A stretch of 64,000 nucleotides of DNA from Prorocentrum cordatum. Its lineage: Eukaryota > Sar > Dinophyceae > Prorocentrales > Prorocentraceae. The notes beneath the pieces are model-generated. The model saw nothing but the letters and a program-made list of their open reading frames with translations. It was not told the origin of the DNA and did no database searches. Shown in pieces: positions 32,176 through 43,495 of this stretch. Where the stretch lies: positions 87,001 to 151,000 of the forward strand of contig CAUYUJ010017960.1 of the NCBI GenBank assembly GCA_963575745.1. The letters run 5' to 3'. The stretch's first letter is position 1. Each line of letters opens with the position of its first letter. The position numbers were made by a program, and so were the translations under genes.

Positions 32176-32840
32176 GAGCGCTGAGAAAAAGAGAAGACGA
32201 GGAGGAGGAGGCGAGGAGGCCGGGGGAGGAGACGAGGAGGGCGAGCAGACCGAGGCGGAAGGATGACTATGATGATGATGAGGGGGATGAGGAGGAGGAT
32301 GAGACCGACGACGGGGGGGCCGAGGAGGAGGATCTCGACGACAAGTGGGGGCGAAGGACGGGGAGCGAAGAAGGCGGAGGAGGAAGACCACGATGAGTCA
32401 CGATGAAAAGAATAGGGGGGAAAAGGTAGTGCATACGGTGATGACGCCAGGGGTGGGAAGGAGGTGGGAGGTTACGCAGAAGAGGACGAACATGACGACG
32501 GGGGGGGGGACGCGAAAGTGCCGAAAGCCGGAAAAGACCGCCGAAAACTGCCGAAACTCGGCGAACACCTCCCAGAATCCGAGAATCGTTGGAGACCTTC
32601 GACAAGAACGCCGAACACCGCAGGGATCGAGTCGTGGACAACTACCGAAAGACGACGCGAAACAACCTTCGATAATGGTGTAGAACGTAGAACGGCTAGG
32701 GGGTGCCGACTGTCAACATCTCCCAGCATCGTCGGGTCAAAATATTGGCGCCTGAGTGGGCTCAGGGAGACAACTTCACCCATCTTCCCTGCCTCTGCTG
32801 GAACTGGAACTGAATGCACGGGCCCAAGTCCGCCCCTGGC
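32176..32840. other. Purine-rich gene-free stretch
   Basis: GAGGA and GATGA tracts at 32200-32400, then CGAAAA-containing short repeats (GCCGAAA, CCGAAAACTGCCGAAAC) at 32515-32610. No gene is supported. Confidence 0.45.
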
Positions 32841-32844
32841 GTGG

Positions 32845-32962
32845 GACTCTAGAGGAGGACGAGGAGAAGTTCTTGTTTCACGGAACGCATCCTTAAGCAA
32901 GCCTTCATACATATCAGACATCAGAGAGTAATAATAATCAAATCGCGCTGCCACTGAAATCG
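32845..32962 (-). CDS. Exon-like segment 3 of the 33-kb cluster
   Basis: After a good acceptor (CACGATTTCAG|TGGCAGCG on the minus strand) the frame reads ARFDYYYSLMSDMYEGLLKD then AFRETRTSPRPPLESHARG. Composition is protein-like (aromatic and acidic residues). The exit splice site is not clear. Phase does not join simply to the neighbouring exon-like segment at 33245-33404, so the linkage is only suggested. Confidence 0.35.
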
Positions 32963-33244
32963 TGGGACACGGCCTGAACAAAGAGGAAGGAGAGCGAGAT
33001 GGAAGAGAAAGAACGGGCAACGTGGACGCCAAAATGACTGCAGCGAACAACCGCAATACAGAACCACGGCCAGGGTTGACAACCATTGGAAGAAGGAGGA
33101 GGAGGACATCAAGAGGAGCAATCTAAACTCGCGAATGTGTAGACCAGCCAGGGTGTAGCCTGGAGTAGTCGCACAGAGATCCGATGCGAGCGGGGGAAGG
33201 AGGAGAGAAAGAGAGCGAGAGAGAGGGATCAGTTGGCAAACCAC

Positions 33245-33404
33245 CTACAATCGAAAACGATGTCTTGCAAGGAGTGCAGAACCGTCGACAATATAACTTG
33301 AGATGGTAGAATGAAATGACCCCGCGGCGCCGAGAACATGCCGTAGCGCTTGCCACTGGCCCAGAGCGTATCAAGAGCATGCACGCCTATCATGAACTCT
33401 GACA
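33245..33404 (-). CDS. Exon-like segment 2 of the 33-kb cluster, GT-AG bounded
   Basis: On the minus strand a pyrimidine-rich tract ending GGCCCGCCAG precedes the segment, and TGTAG|GTGGTTTG follows it, so both ends are canonical. The frame reads SEFMIGVHALDTLWASGKRY then GMFSAPRGHFILPSQVILST and VLHSLQDIVFDC. It is a 160-nt segment with balanced composition. No family was recognised. Confidence 0.45.
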
Positions 33405-33547
33405 CTGGCGGGCCAGCACGCAGGGACAACAGACGCACTCAACTGATCGATACACGTGGGCATGCACGAGGGGATACATGAGGAGAGAGGAGAGGGGCCG
33501 GAAGGCGATTGAAGAACCTACACGCACACGCGGGCCGCCATCACAAC

Positions 33548-33760
33548 CCTGAACTTGAAGACACGGGACGTTCCCAAGAATCCCCAGCAGCGCGACGTTT
33601 GAAATACGATGTCTCGCCATCCCACCACAGGCGCACCTGCAACTAGCTTGGGGCCGAAAAACAGGGTGTGATCCTGGTCGTCTTCCCCAGCGCAACCGTC
33701 CCAAGCGAGGCCTGCGTCGTCGAGCTGTGCCGGAATCGGGGCAGGAGCCGGAACGTAGTT
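33548..33760 (-). CDS. Exon-like segment 1 of the 33-kb cluster, GT-AG bounded
   Basis: The minus strand shows TGTGCGCAG|AACTACG as acceptor and TTCAGG|GTTGTG as donor, enclosing 213 nt (71 codons, phase 0). It reads NYVPAPAPIPAQLDDAGLAW, then a Gly/Asp-rich loop and HTLFFGPKLVAGAPVVGWRD, then IVFQTSRCWGFLGTSRVFKF. The aromatic and glycine pattern suggests a folded beta-rich domain, but I cannot name it. It borders the degenerate array that starts at about 33.8 kb. Confidence 0.5.
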
Positions 33761-33799
33761 CTGCGCACAGGTGGAGGCTCGAGTGGTAAAGGTGAGCCC

Positions 33800-35647
33800 C
33801 ATCATGCTGCTGGAACACATCGTGATCACCATCATCGTGTAGCTGGCCGTCGCGCGGCCCCGCGGTGGATGCAGGAGTCGGTGTGCGGCGCCGCATCGTG
33901 CTGCTCCGCGTGGTCCTGCAGGAACCCGTCGTGCTGCTACACATCGTGCTACTTGTGGCCGTGCTACTGCGCATGTGTGGGTGTAACAATCTTTGTGCTG
34001 CATCCCGGCGTGGGGTTCAGCATATTACTGCTGGAGCCTGGAAGTGCTGGTCCGCGTCGTGCTGTTGGTAGCCGTGTCAGCCTGGACGTGGATGCACAAT
34101 TCGGTATGCTGCATTCCGTCGTGCTCCCCAGCGTCATACTGCAGGACTCCATCGCGTTATCCAACGTCGTGCTGTTGGTGCCCCTCGTGCAGCGCCTCAG
34201 TATCGAGGTGGTGTTCGAGCATATCTTGGTGAAAGATGCGTGACACCATGCTGAGTGGCTTCTCAGTGCCCCACCACGTCGCGAGTATCGGCCACGCGGC
34301 AGGGACAAAAGGTTGACAAATGGTTCCCCCCTCTCCGATGGATATCGAGGCGAGTGCAAAGCGATGTTTCAGCAGACGTCAGAAGGGGAATCGAAACAAG
34401 CCATTGTGTCCAGATCCCTGCTGTCTTGGCTGGCGTCGGAGCTGGCGTCGGTGGTGAGCGGGGCTGCACCGATGTGAAGGTAGGAATCTTCGTGTCGGAC
34501 TCCGTCGTGCTGGTCAACATCGCATTATTGTAATCAGTCGTCCTGCTCACCGTCGTGCTGCTGGTGGCCGTATGACCAATGTGATGCACGAGTAAACGTA
34601 TTGTTTGCCAAGCTGTGCGACATCGAACTATCAGCGTCGTACTGTTGGGTTCCGTCGTGCTGCGCATCGTCATGCTGATGGTGACGGTTGTGCTCATTTG
34701 ACGTGGATGTCAGAACCTCGACGCTGATCCCAGGCGTGCTGTTCAGCACCAGACAGCTGCATGATGTCAAGCTGTTCTTCGTCGTGCTGCTGGTAAGCGT
34801 CGTGTCGAACATAAATCGATGTAGCAAGCATTATGCAACACTCAATTTTTTGACCGCAAAGCAACCAACCGCCTCGACCTCATGACCTGTAAAACACGCC
34901 AACGAAACTGCGCTACAGCGTGATATAGAGGATCTGGCGACTGTTGCTTAAAAACAGAACCGACGGGGCATGCGCACTATAGTACAACAAGCCGTAAAAC
35001 GACGATGAATCAGGCCAGGGAAATGAGACATGCCCTATGGACCAAGGCCTGAGACCAAAACAAAAGGACTCACACGGGGGCTAGAGGAGGATGGGGAGGA
35101 GGAGGAGGAGGAAACGCAGGCGCCACCAGGGGGACAAAGGCTGCGTGGCAGACGCACAATGTGCATATACCACCGTTGACGCCACGGCCAATTGTACCTC
35201 ACACAGATACGGATCAACTTACCGTCGTGTTGTTCAGCATCTTCCCCACCGCTGGAGGCCATCATGCCGCCGATAGACGTGCAACTGGTAACCGTCGTGA
35301 TCCGCATAAGCGTATCGAGAGGTCGTTATGCTGAACCCCGCAACTGCGCGTGAATAAACGATCCCCTGCGCTTTGGGACGCTTCAAGTAAATCTGAGACT
35401 AGGGGGAGGACACATGGGCGGAGCCAGGTGTAGACAGAGATCGAGCAGGGGGTCACAACGGCATATGTCACCAGAACAAGAGCCTGCGGCGGATAGGTCG
35501 GTACACCCAACATGACGGTCCCCGATCGCCTCGAAACCAAGATGCCAACTGGAGAGATATCAACTGCATGGGGCTGGCGATCAAACGTGACCGACGGTAA
35601 ACAAGAAGATCCCAACACCTGAATGTCACGGAGGCGGTGCCAGATGG

Positions 35648-35681
<34 letters not shown>

Positions 35682-36110
35682 GTATAGACGTGGTGTGCGA
35701 CACCGTCATGAGGTTCACCGCGGTGGAGCCCGCTTCCGCGGAGTTGCATACCACTGAGGTGCTCGAGCCCGTCGTGGTGGAAGCCGTGGTAGCGCTCGTA
35801 TCTGTAGTGCTGGATGCCAATGTGGCGCACGACGGCGTCGAGTGGTTCGCCATGGAAGTGCCCGCTTCCACAGTGCTCGATAGCGGCGTGATATTCGATT
35901 CCGTCTTAGCAGATGCCGCGGGAGTGCTCGACTCCGAGGTGTTGGTTTAGGACGTGGATGCTCAACTCTGTCGTGGGCGGCGCGGCAACACTGGATCCCA
36001 TGGTGCTGCATACCCGTGTGGGGTTCCATTCTGTCGTGATGGATCCCGCGGTGGCGCATACCGCATCAGTGCTAGAAGTCGACGTTCTGTTCAACACCGT
36101 CGGGGGGGCT
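33800..36110. repeat. Highly diverged minisatellite with a GTCGTGCTG core
   Basis: GTCGTGCTG or one- to two-base variants recur dozens of times at irregular 15-45 nt spacing over more than 2 kb. On the minus strand the core reads Ser-Thr-Thr, producing STT/SSTT-rich frames; on the plus strand Val-Val-Leu. Stops in all frames show it is not a current gene. Within it, 34.8-35.7 kb is mostly non-repeated sequence, with a (CT)/(AT) microsatellite at 35649-35683. Confidence 0.7.
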
Positions 36111-36505
36111 CACCCCGGTAGGACAACAAGGAGGCGCGAGCCGTTGCGGCACCACCAGGGGGACGAGCCCTGAGGTGGTGGTCCGAAGTCTAGCCTTGTG
36201 GCCGAAGGCGCCCGCAACGTTGTAGAAGCCGACGCATGCGGGCGGAGGGGCGGGGCGACCAACGACAACGCCGCCGAGAACCCCCGCGCGCCACAAGGGG
36301 CGGCATGGGGGGGAGTAGGAGGAGGAGAACGACGACGACGGGGGATCTAAATCAAAATCAGTGGCACGCCGCCGTGGGAGAGAACCCGTCAGCGCCATCA
36401 GCTGCAGCAGGAACACCAGGCCGTCGCACCAACAACGAAGGAGTAACACGCTGACGGGCTCTCAAAACGGCTGCGGCGTGTCATTAATAATTGTACCGTC
36501 CCGAC
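36111..36505. other. Gene-free stretch
   Basis: GC-rich; no motif, RNA or repeat structure beyond short CGACGA units. Confidence 0.4.
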
Positions 36506-36509
36506 TTGA

Positions 36510-36820
36510 CAAAGGCGGCGACGACGACGACAACGACGCGACGTTCACGACGACGACAACGACGTCGACGAAGACGACAACGACGACGACGACGACGACG
36601 CCAGCGTCGGCGGCAGGCGGCGGCGACCACGGCGACTGCGGCGACGACGACGACGACGGAGACGAAGAGGACGACGACGATGACGACGACGCCAGCGGCG
36701 GCGGCAGGCGGCGGCGACCACGGCGACTGCGGCGACGGCGACGACGACGCCGACGACGACGACGCCGGCGGCGGCGGCTGGCGGCGGCGACTACGGCGAC
36801 TACGGCGACGGCGACGGCCT
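36510..36820. repeat. (GAC)n/(CGG)n triplet region
   Basis: About 300 bp of interrupted GAC/ACG/GCG triplets. Segments such as GCGGCGGCAGGCGGCGACC recur, suggesting a local duplication of about 105 bp (the GGCGGCAGGCGGCG blocks near 36607 and 36703). Confidence 0.9.
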
Positions 36821-37265
36821 CTTGACGACCGCCCAAGGGCTCTGAGGATCTCTAGAGGGTCTCCCTAAAGCAGGCGTGCGATGGTGGGATATGGAGGTCC
36901 CCAAAGGTGGGGGATGATGAACGGGAGAGAAAAGAAAATTTCAACTGTTCGGGCCCTGAAATCCCCCTTTGGGACTCTAGAGGGCTCCAGTAGGAACCCG
37001 TAGGAGAACCTTTTCTGCAGCCCTGGCTGCCTCCCTGTTTATTGGCCCCCCATTACGCGGCGCCCGACCGGAGGTCCCTGGATACCTCTCCAAAACCTAG
37101 AAAATACAAAGCGCGCCTGGAAACGTCGAGCCTCGACGAGCATGAGTGCGACGACGACGAGGACAAGGACGGCAACGGCGACAATCATGAGGACGAGGAC
37201 AGCAACAATGACAACGAGGCTGAGTGCAGCAACGACAACGACGAGGACACGAACAGCGCGGACGA
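36821..37265. other. Gene-free stretch
   Basis: Ordinary sequence up to 37,130, then an interrupted GAC/AAC region. No gene was recognised. Confidence 0.4.
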
Positions 37266-37268
37266 CAA

Positions 37269-37269
37269 G

Positions 37270-37344
<75 letters not shown>

Positions 37345-37411
37345 AACAACAACAACATCAAAACAAGCACAACAACAACAACAACACCACCACCACCAAC
37401 AACAACAACAA
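37269..37411. repeat. (CAA)n microsatellite
   Basis: About 100 bp of near-perfect AAC repeat followed by interrupted ACA/CCA units. It sits at the left end of the long composite repeat. Confidence 0.95.
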
Positions 37412-37695
37412 TAACTTTAAGACCGTTCGCCCTTATATGCTCGAGTGTCCAATAACGCGTATTTCCCGAACCCTCGATACACGCCCTCTTCGTCTTCGAT
37501 CGAACCCCTTTCGGGGGGTATACCTTTCTTCCCTGCAGGCCGGGCCCCGGCAAGCGGCGGGGCGGCCGCGGACCGTCGGCCTGGCCAGCGGCAGCGCTGA
37601 TCGGCGGGGCGGCCGCGGACCGTCGACCCGACCCCAAGAGGGACGGACAGGGGACCGACCACGACGACGACGACGACGACGACGACGACGTCGAC

Positions 37696-37727
<32 letters not shown>

Positions 37728-38390
37728 GCGAAAGCGAGAGCGAGAGAGAACGACAGCAGGGCCACGAAGGACACGAAGTAGGCCACGAAGGGCGACAGCG
37801 GGGACACGAAGGGAATGCGCATGGGGCCACGAAGAGCGCGAACGAGCGGGGGCCACAAAGTGCAGATCATGCGGGGCCACAGAAGGCAACGATGGGGCCA
37901 ATGAGGGTAGCACCTGGGCCACGTAGGACAGTGAGGGGGACACGAATGGCGACAGCGGGGCCACAAAAAGCATGCAGATGGGGCCACAACGGGCGCGACT
38001 CCTGGGTGCCTGGGTGTCGGGAGAGCGGCGCTTGGGCAAATTGCAGGAAATTCCAACGACAGGCAATTTTTCAATAAACTGCAAGCAAGTCTCCAGCGAG
38101 AGCGCGGCTCCAGAGCGCCGGAAGAGCGATTCTGAATAAATTGCAAGGAAGTCCCATGCGAGAGCGCGACTCCTGAATAAAATGCGTGGAAGTCTCGGGC
38201 GGGAGCGGGGGTCCTGGCTAAATTGTGAGGAAATCTCAGGCGGGAGCCGCCGTTGTTTTAACCCGGGGGCCAAGGGGCCAGTTTGAGCGGGAAGACTTTT
38301 CCTGTCAAAAAACAGGGTGCGAGCGTCGAAGGGCGCACTTTGATTGAGAAAAAATAGTATGCACCGGTGGGGGGATCAACAATAATTATT
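37412..38390. repeat. Long composite repeat, copy 1
   Basis: Order of parts: TTCGCCCTTATATGCTCGAGTGTCCAATA-type head; a hairpin-like CCCCTTTCGGGG; a GGCGGCCGCGGACCGTCGGCC pair; (GAC)n at 37660-37725; a degenerate GGGGCCACGAAGGGC array to about 38000; a 35-45 nt array built on AAGTCTC-GGCGGGAGCG at 38050-38260; then a tail with TGCACCGGTGGGGGGATCAA ending in CAACAATAATTATT at 38377-38390. Confidence 0.9.
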
Positions 38391-38661
38391 TTTCAAACAT
38401 GAGAATTCATAGTTTCAAAACTGTTCGCCCTTATTTGCTCGAGTGTCCAATGACGCGTATTTCCCAAACCCTCGATGCACGCCCTCTTCGTCTTCGATCG
38501 AACCCCTTTCGGGGGGTATACCTTTCTTCCCTGCAGGCCGGGCCCCGGCAGGCGGCGGGCGGCCGCGGACCGTCGGCCTGGCCAGCGGCAGCGCTGATCG
38601 GCGGGGCGGCCGCGGACCGTCGACCCGACCCCAAGAGGGACGGACAGGGGACCGACCACGA

Positions 38662-38693
<32 letters not shown>

Positions 38694-39675
38694 ATGACAA
38701 CGGCGACGACGAGCGAAAGCGAGAGCGAGAGAGAACGACAGCAAGGCCACGAAGGACACGAAGTAGGCCACGAAGGGCGACAGCGGGGACACGAGGGGAA
38801 TGCGCATGGGGCCACGAAGAGCGCGAACGAGCGGGGGCCACGAAGGGCATACGTATACTGGGCCGCGGAGGGCAAGGACGGGGCCACTGAGGGCAGCAAC
38901 GGGGCCACGAAGGGCAGCGAGGGGGCCACGAAGGGCATACATATATGGGGCCACGAAAGGCAGCGAGAGCGAGGGGGCGGCGAAGGGTTGCAACGGGGCC
39001 ACGAAGGGCTGCGACGGGGCCACGAGGGGCAGCGAGGGGGCCACGAAGGGCTACATATATGGGGCCACGAGACAAAGCGAGGGGGCCACGAAGGGCTGCA
39101 ACGGGGCCACGAAGGGCTGCAACGGGGCCGCGAAGGGCAGCGAGGGGGCCACGAAGGGCTGCAACGGGGCCACGAAACAAAGCGAGAGGGCCACGAAGGA
39201 CTGCAACGGGGCCACGAAGGGCAGCGAGATCCCGATTCTTACGTAATCTGTGAGGGAGTCCTAAACGTGAGCGCGACTCCCGGGTGCCTGGGTGTCGGCA
39301 GCGCGGCGCTTGAGTAAATTGCAAGAATGTCCAACGCAAGGACGCTATTCTTAAGTAAATTGCAAGCAAGTCTCCAGCGAGAGCGCGACTCGAGAGCGCC
39401 AGGAGAACGATTCCTGAATAAATTGTAAGGCCGTCCCAAGCGAGAGCGCGACTCCTGAATTAAATGGAAGGAAGGCTCGGGCGGGAGCCGGGTTCCTGGC
39501 TACATTGTGAGAAAGTCTCAGGCGGGAGCCGTTGTCGTTGTAACCCGGGGGCCAACGACACAGTTTGATGCTCAAGACTTTCCCTGATACTGATAAAAAA
39601 CAAGGTGCGAGCCCTGGGAAGGGCAACGACAACAACAACGACAACAACAATAAACAACAACAATAAACAACAACA

Positions 39676-39731
<56 letters not shown>

Positions 39732-40481
39732 CCACAACAATTACTAGCACGTGGGGACACACCGTTCTCACCAGTGCCAGGGTTTTCATAGGAGGCGGGC
39801 AATACCCCCACTTTGTGGGGGGGCCGGTTCAAGCTCTACCAAATTTCCAAACGACTCTTCGCCACCACCCACACCCAGCTTCCCGCCCTATGACGTTCGG
39901 ACACTTCACTTCGTGGCATGCGGACGACCGTGGCTACTATTCAGGGCCCCGCGGCCGACGACGACGGCGTGCGCGCGCGAAGAAAAAACGAATGTGTCCC
40001 GCATGGTATTATTTGACAGGGATGATGGCCCTGGCAGGTGCGCAACCGTTGTCGCAGAAGTTCGAAAAAGTTGCTCGCAAAAGCCCGTTTGACAGAAATG
40101 TTTAAAAAGTGTTGGGTTTCCTACGAATCCGCAAGAGCGCGCGGGATGAGATTTTGACAATTTTTGTTGAAAAACCATTGGTTTTTTGATGTTTTTATGT
40201 TAAAATCGCTGCGAACACTAAGGTTTTGGAAGGATTTCGTCTTGCGCGCGCGAATGTCCACTTTACCTTATTTTTTGCAAGGGATTCTTGAAATTTGATT
40301 ATATTAGAACAAGAAATGTCATTTTCTATTGTTTTTTGCAAGGGAAAGCGGATTACAACAAAACAACCGGATCCTGTACACACCCTCTTTTCTGAGGCTT
40401 CCTCACGAAAATGATGAAAATGTAGCTGCGGCCTAGGCGGCGCAGGGGGGGCGCGCACCAGGGGGCCCAACAATAATTATT
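38391..40481. repeat. Long composite repeat, copy 2, with an internal insertion
   Basis: The head matches copy 1 almost base for base from about 38425 to 38690. The GGGGCCACGAAGGGC array is expanded here (38740-39235) with exact 21-nt spacing at 38999, 39020, 39041 and again at 39065-39212. The tail starts normally (39540-39615) but is split by a (CAA)n run (39625-39735) and about 700 nt of unrelated AT-richer sequence, before the closing CAACAATAATTATT at 40468-40481. Confidence 0.85.
39740..40440. other. Insertion inside copy 2, no gene recognised
   Basis: AT-richer sequence with knots of GCGCGC, resembling in style (not clearly in sequence) the 345-nt repeat at 21.1-21.9 kb. It has only short frames. 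It could be a decayed mobile element; no inverted ends were found by eye. Confidence 0.4.
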
Positions 40482-41459
40482 CTTTAGAATAAATAATGTT
40501 CAACAACAACAACCATTTTAAGGCTGTGCGCTCTTACTTGCCCGCGAGTCATTCAACACGTATACCCTACACCCTCGATGCCCGCCCTCTTCGTCTTCGA
40601 TCACACCCCTTTCGGGGGGATTATTTCTCTTTGCTGGGGCCGGCGGGCTTAGACGTACGGGCAAACCGGAACGGGCGGACAATCCTTCGGGGGCGTACAT
40701 CTCTCTGCCCGCCATTGGAATTGGCGCGGGCCCTGCAAGAGGAGGAGGGGAAGAACGAGGGAGAGTGGGAGGAAGGGGAGGGGGAAGGACGAAGGAAGAG
40801 GGAAGATACCACGTTGTGAAGGCGTCCTTGGCGCGTGCGCGGTTCCTGAGCGCCGAAACGCAATTCCAGAATAACTTGTGAGGACGTCGCACGCGACAGC
40901 GCAGTCCTGAGTACATTGTGAGGAAATCTCGGGCGGGAGCGGGGGCCCTGACTAAGTTGCGAGGAAGTCTCAAGCGGGAGCGCCGTTCCTGAGCAAATTG
41001 CAAGGAAGTCTCAGGCGGGAGCGGGGGTCCTCACTAAATTGCGAGGAAGTCTCAGGCGGGAGCGCCGTTCCTGAGTCAATTGCGCGGAAATGTCAGGCAG
41101 GAGCGGGGGTCCTGAGTAAAATTCGAAGAAGTCTCAGGCGGGAGCGCCGTTCCCACGTAAATTGCACGGAAGTCTCAGGCGGGAGCGGGGGTCTTGATTA
41201 CATTGCGAGGAAGTCTCAGACGGGAGCGCCTTTCCTGAGTAAATTGCGCGGAAGTCTCAGGCGGGAGCGGGGGTCCTGAGTAAAAATCGAGGAAGTCTCA
41301 GGCGGGAGCCGTTGTTGTTGTAGCCCGGGGGGCAGGGGCACAGTTTGAGCAGGAAGACTTTCCTTGAGAAAAAAAAAGGTGCGAGCCCCGGGGGTGGCAT
41401 TTTAATCGAAAAAATCAATGTGCACCGGTGGGGGGGGGGATCAACAATAATTATTCTTC
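40482..41459. repeat. Long composite repeat, copy 3
   Basis: The head at about 40520-40630 is diverged but collinear (CCTCGATGC-CGCCCTCTTCG; CCCCTTTCGGGGGG). The (GAC)n and GGGGCCACGAAGGGC parts are replaced by a short purine-rich stretch. The AAGTCTCAGGCGGGAGCG array is longest here (about 40900-41310). The tail ends with TGCACCGGTG...CAACAATAATTATT at 41442-41455. Confidence 0.9.
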
Positions 41460-41469
41460 AGGAGTGAGA

Positions 41470-41635
41470 GTTCACCCACAACAACAATGACAACCACAAC
41501 AACAACACCAACAACAACGACAACAACACCAACAACACCAACAACACCAACAACACCAACACCACCACCAACAACACCAACACCACCACCACTAGCAACA
41601 ACAACAACAACAACAGCGACGACGACGACGACGAC
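41470..41635. repeat. (CAA)n/(ACC)n/(CGA)n triplet tract
   Basis: Interrupted AAC, CCA and finally GACGAC units directly after copy 3, mirroring the (CAA)n that precedes copy 1. Confidence 0.9.
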
Positions 41636-41699
41636 GCCTGCGGCGCGTCGACCACGGCGAGGGCGGTGCCTGGCACCTGCCCCGCGCAGGAGGAACTAG

Positions 41700-43155
41700 A
41701 GGAGGAAGGACGACGACGAGAGGGAAGGACGAGGAGGGGAAGGGGGGAGGTGGAAGGGGAGGAGAAATGGGTACGGGTGGGGGGAGGTGGAAGGGAAGGT
41801 GGAAGGGGAGGAGGAGGATGAGGAGAAAGAGGAAGAGAAGGAAGAAGAGGAGGAGGAGGAGGAGGCGGAGCATGAGCAGGAGCAAGAGAAGGAGGAGGAG
41901 GAGGAGAGGAGTATTGGCGGGCATGTCGGCGGTCCAGCCCTCCCTCACCATCCCTCGGGAGTGTGGGGGGAAGCTCGGAGCCAACGGAGGCGGCGCGGCT
42001 AAGCGTGCGAGGGGGAAGGGGTGGCTGGCCTGAGAGGAGGGAGAGGGACGGACGGGGGAGGCAGGATTACCAATCTCGCTATGGGCTTGAAGGGAATCCA
42101 AGCCCGCCTTTAGGGATACATCGGTCATCGGCAAAATACTTGAGACTGATGGGCAACTGCCAGGAGAGTCCTTTGAATACAACAGGAGACAACAGTTGGA
42201 CGACAAAGTCGGAGGAGGGAGTATGGGGGGGGGAGGATGGGAAGGAGGAGGAAGGAGGAGGAGGGAAGGGAAGGAGGGACAGGAGGAATGGGTGTGGGGG
42301 ACAGGGGGGAATAGACGCTGCGCTCGTCCGATCAGAGCCCGTTCCTCGTAGAGGGAGGAGGGAAGGCACATGAACCAGAACGACGAGGGGGAGGGCAAGG
42401 GCGAGGCCGAGAGCAGGAATATGGGGAGGATGAGAGAGACTGGAAAAGGAGGACGGGGACGAGGAGTAGTACGACGAGGAACGCGGGGGGCAGTAGGAGG
42501 GAGAGCGATGGAAGGAGGCGGGATAGGGGAGGGAGAAGGAAGAGGAGGAGAAGGGAGGGATAATGAGCGGGAAAAAAGGGGGAGGCGGGGAAAGAGAAAG
42601 AAGAGGAAGCGGGGGAAGACGAGGAAACGGGTAAGTGGAGGGAATATGGGACAGGGGGGGGGGGGCTGAGGAAGAGGGGCGGGGAATGCGGGGGACGGAG
42701 GCGCAGCGGGGGAGGGGGAACGGGAGGGAGAGGAGTGAAACAAACTGGGATGGGGAAGGGAATAACGAAGGTGGCAGGGGGTGAGGGGCGGGTGGAGAAT
42801 ACTGGGAGAGATGGACGGGACCGGAAGAGGGATGAAGGCGGAGAGAAAGGACGGAGGATGGGCAAGGGAGGGAGGAGGCGGAAGAGGAAGGCGGAAGAGG
42901 AAAGAGGTGAGGTAGCAGGCGGGAGAGGAAGGCGGAAGCCGATAGAGAGAGGGGGGAGGGCCCAGGGGATGCCAACGGATGGCGGAAGACGGACTTGATG
43001 AAGAAAAGAAGGAGGGTAGCGGTGCAAAAGGGAGGAGCAGTTCGGAGAGCGGAGAGGGGAGGGAGAGGAGGAGGAGAAGGAGGGGGGGGGGAAGGGGGGA
43101 GGGGGGAGGAGGGAGGGGAGGGGAAGAAGGTGGTCGAGGAGGAGGAGGTGGAGCC
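41700..43155. repeat. Polypurine tract, about 1.45 kb
   Basis: The plus strand is overwhelmingly A/G, built from GGA, GGGA and GAA units, with one ordinary-sequence window at about 42060-42200. The 525-codon and 380-codon minus-strand frames across it are Pro/Ser/Leu translations of the complementary pyrimidine strand and are not genes. Confidence 0.85.
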
Positions 43156-43324
43156 AGATGACAGGACACATCCGGGACAAAACAAGCTCCAAGACCTACG
43201 TTGCATGTGAGAAGCCCCCACGCCCGGTCCGGCCGAGAAAGAAAGAAGGACGTGCCAACACTCCTGGGCAGGTCCTGGGGCCTCGCGTCCCCGCCCCCAG
43301 AGATGCAGAGATAGGGTCCGGGAA

Positions 43325-43334
43325 GGTTCGTGCG

Positions 43335-43386
<52 letters not shown>

Positions 43387-43406
43387 AGTGTGTGTGTGTG
43401 CGTGTG

Positions 43407-43495
<89 letters not shown>

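Noticed and set aside
41592-43221. Two very long minus-strand frames (525 and 380 codons)
   Set aside because: They are Pro/Ser/Leu translations of a polypurine tract, overlap each other in different frames, and have no domain.
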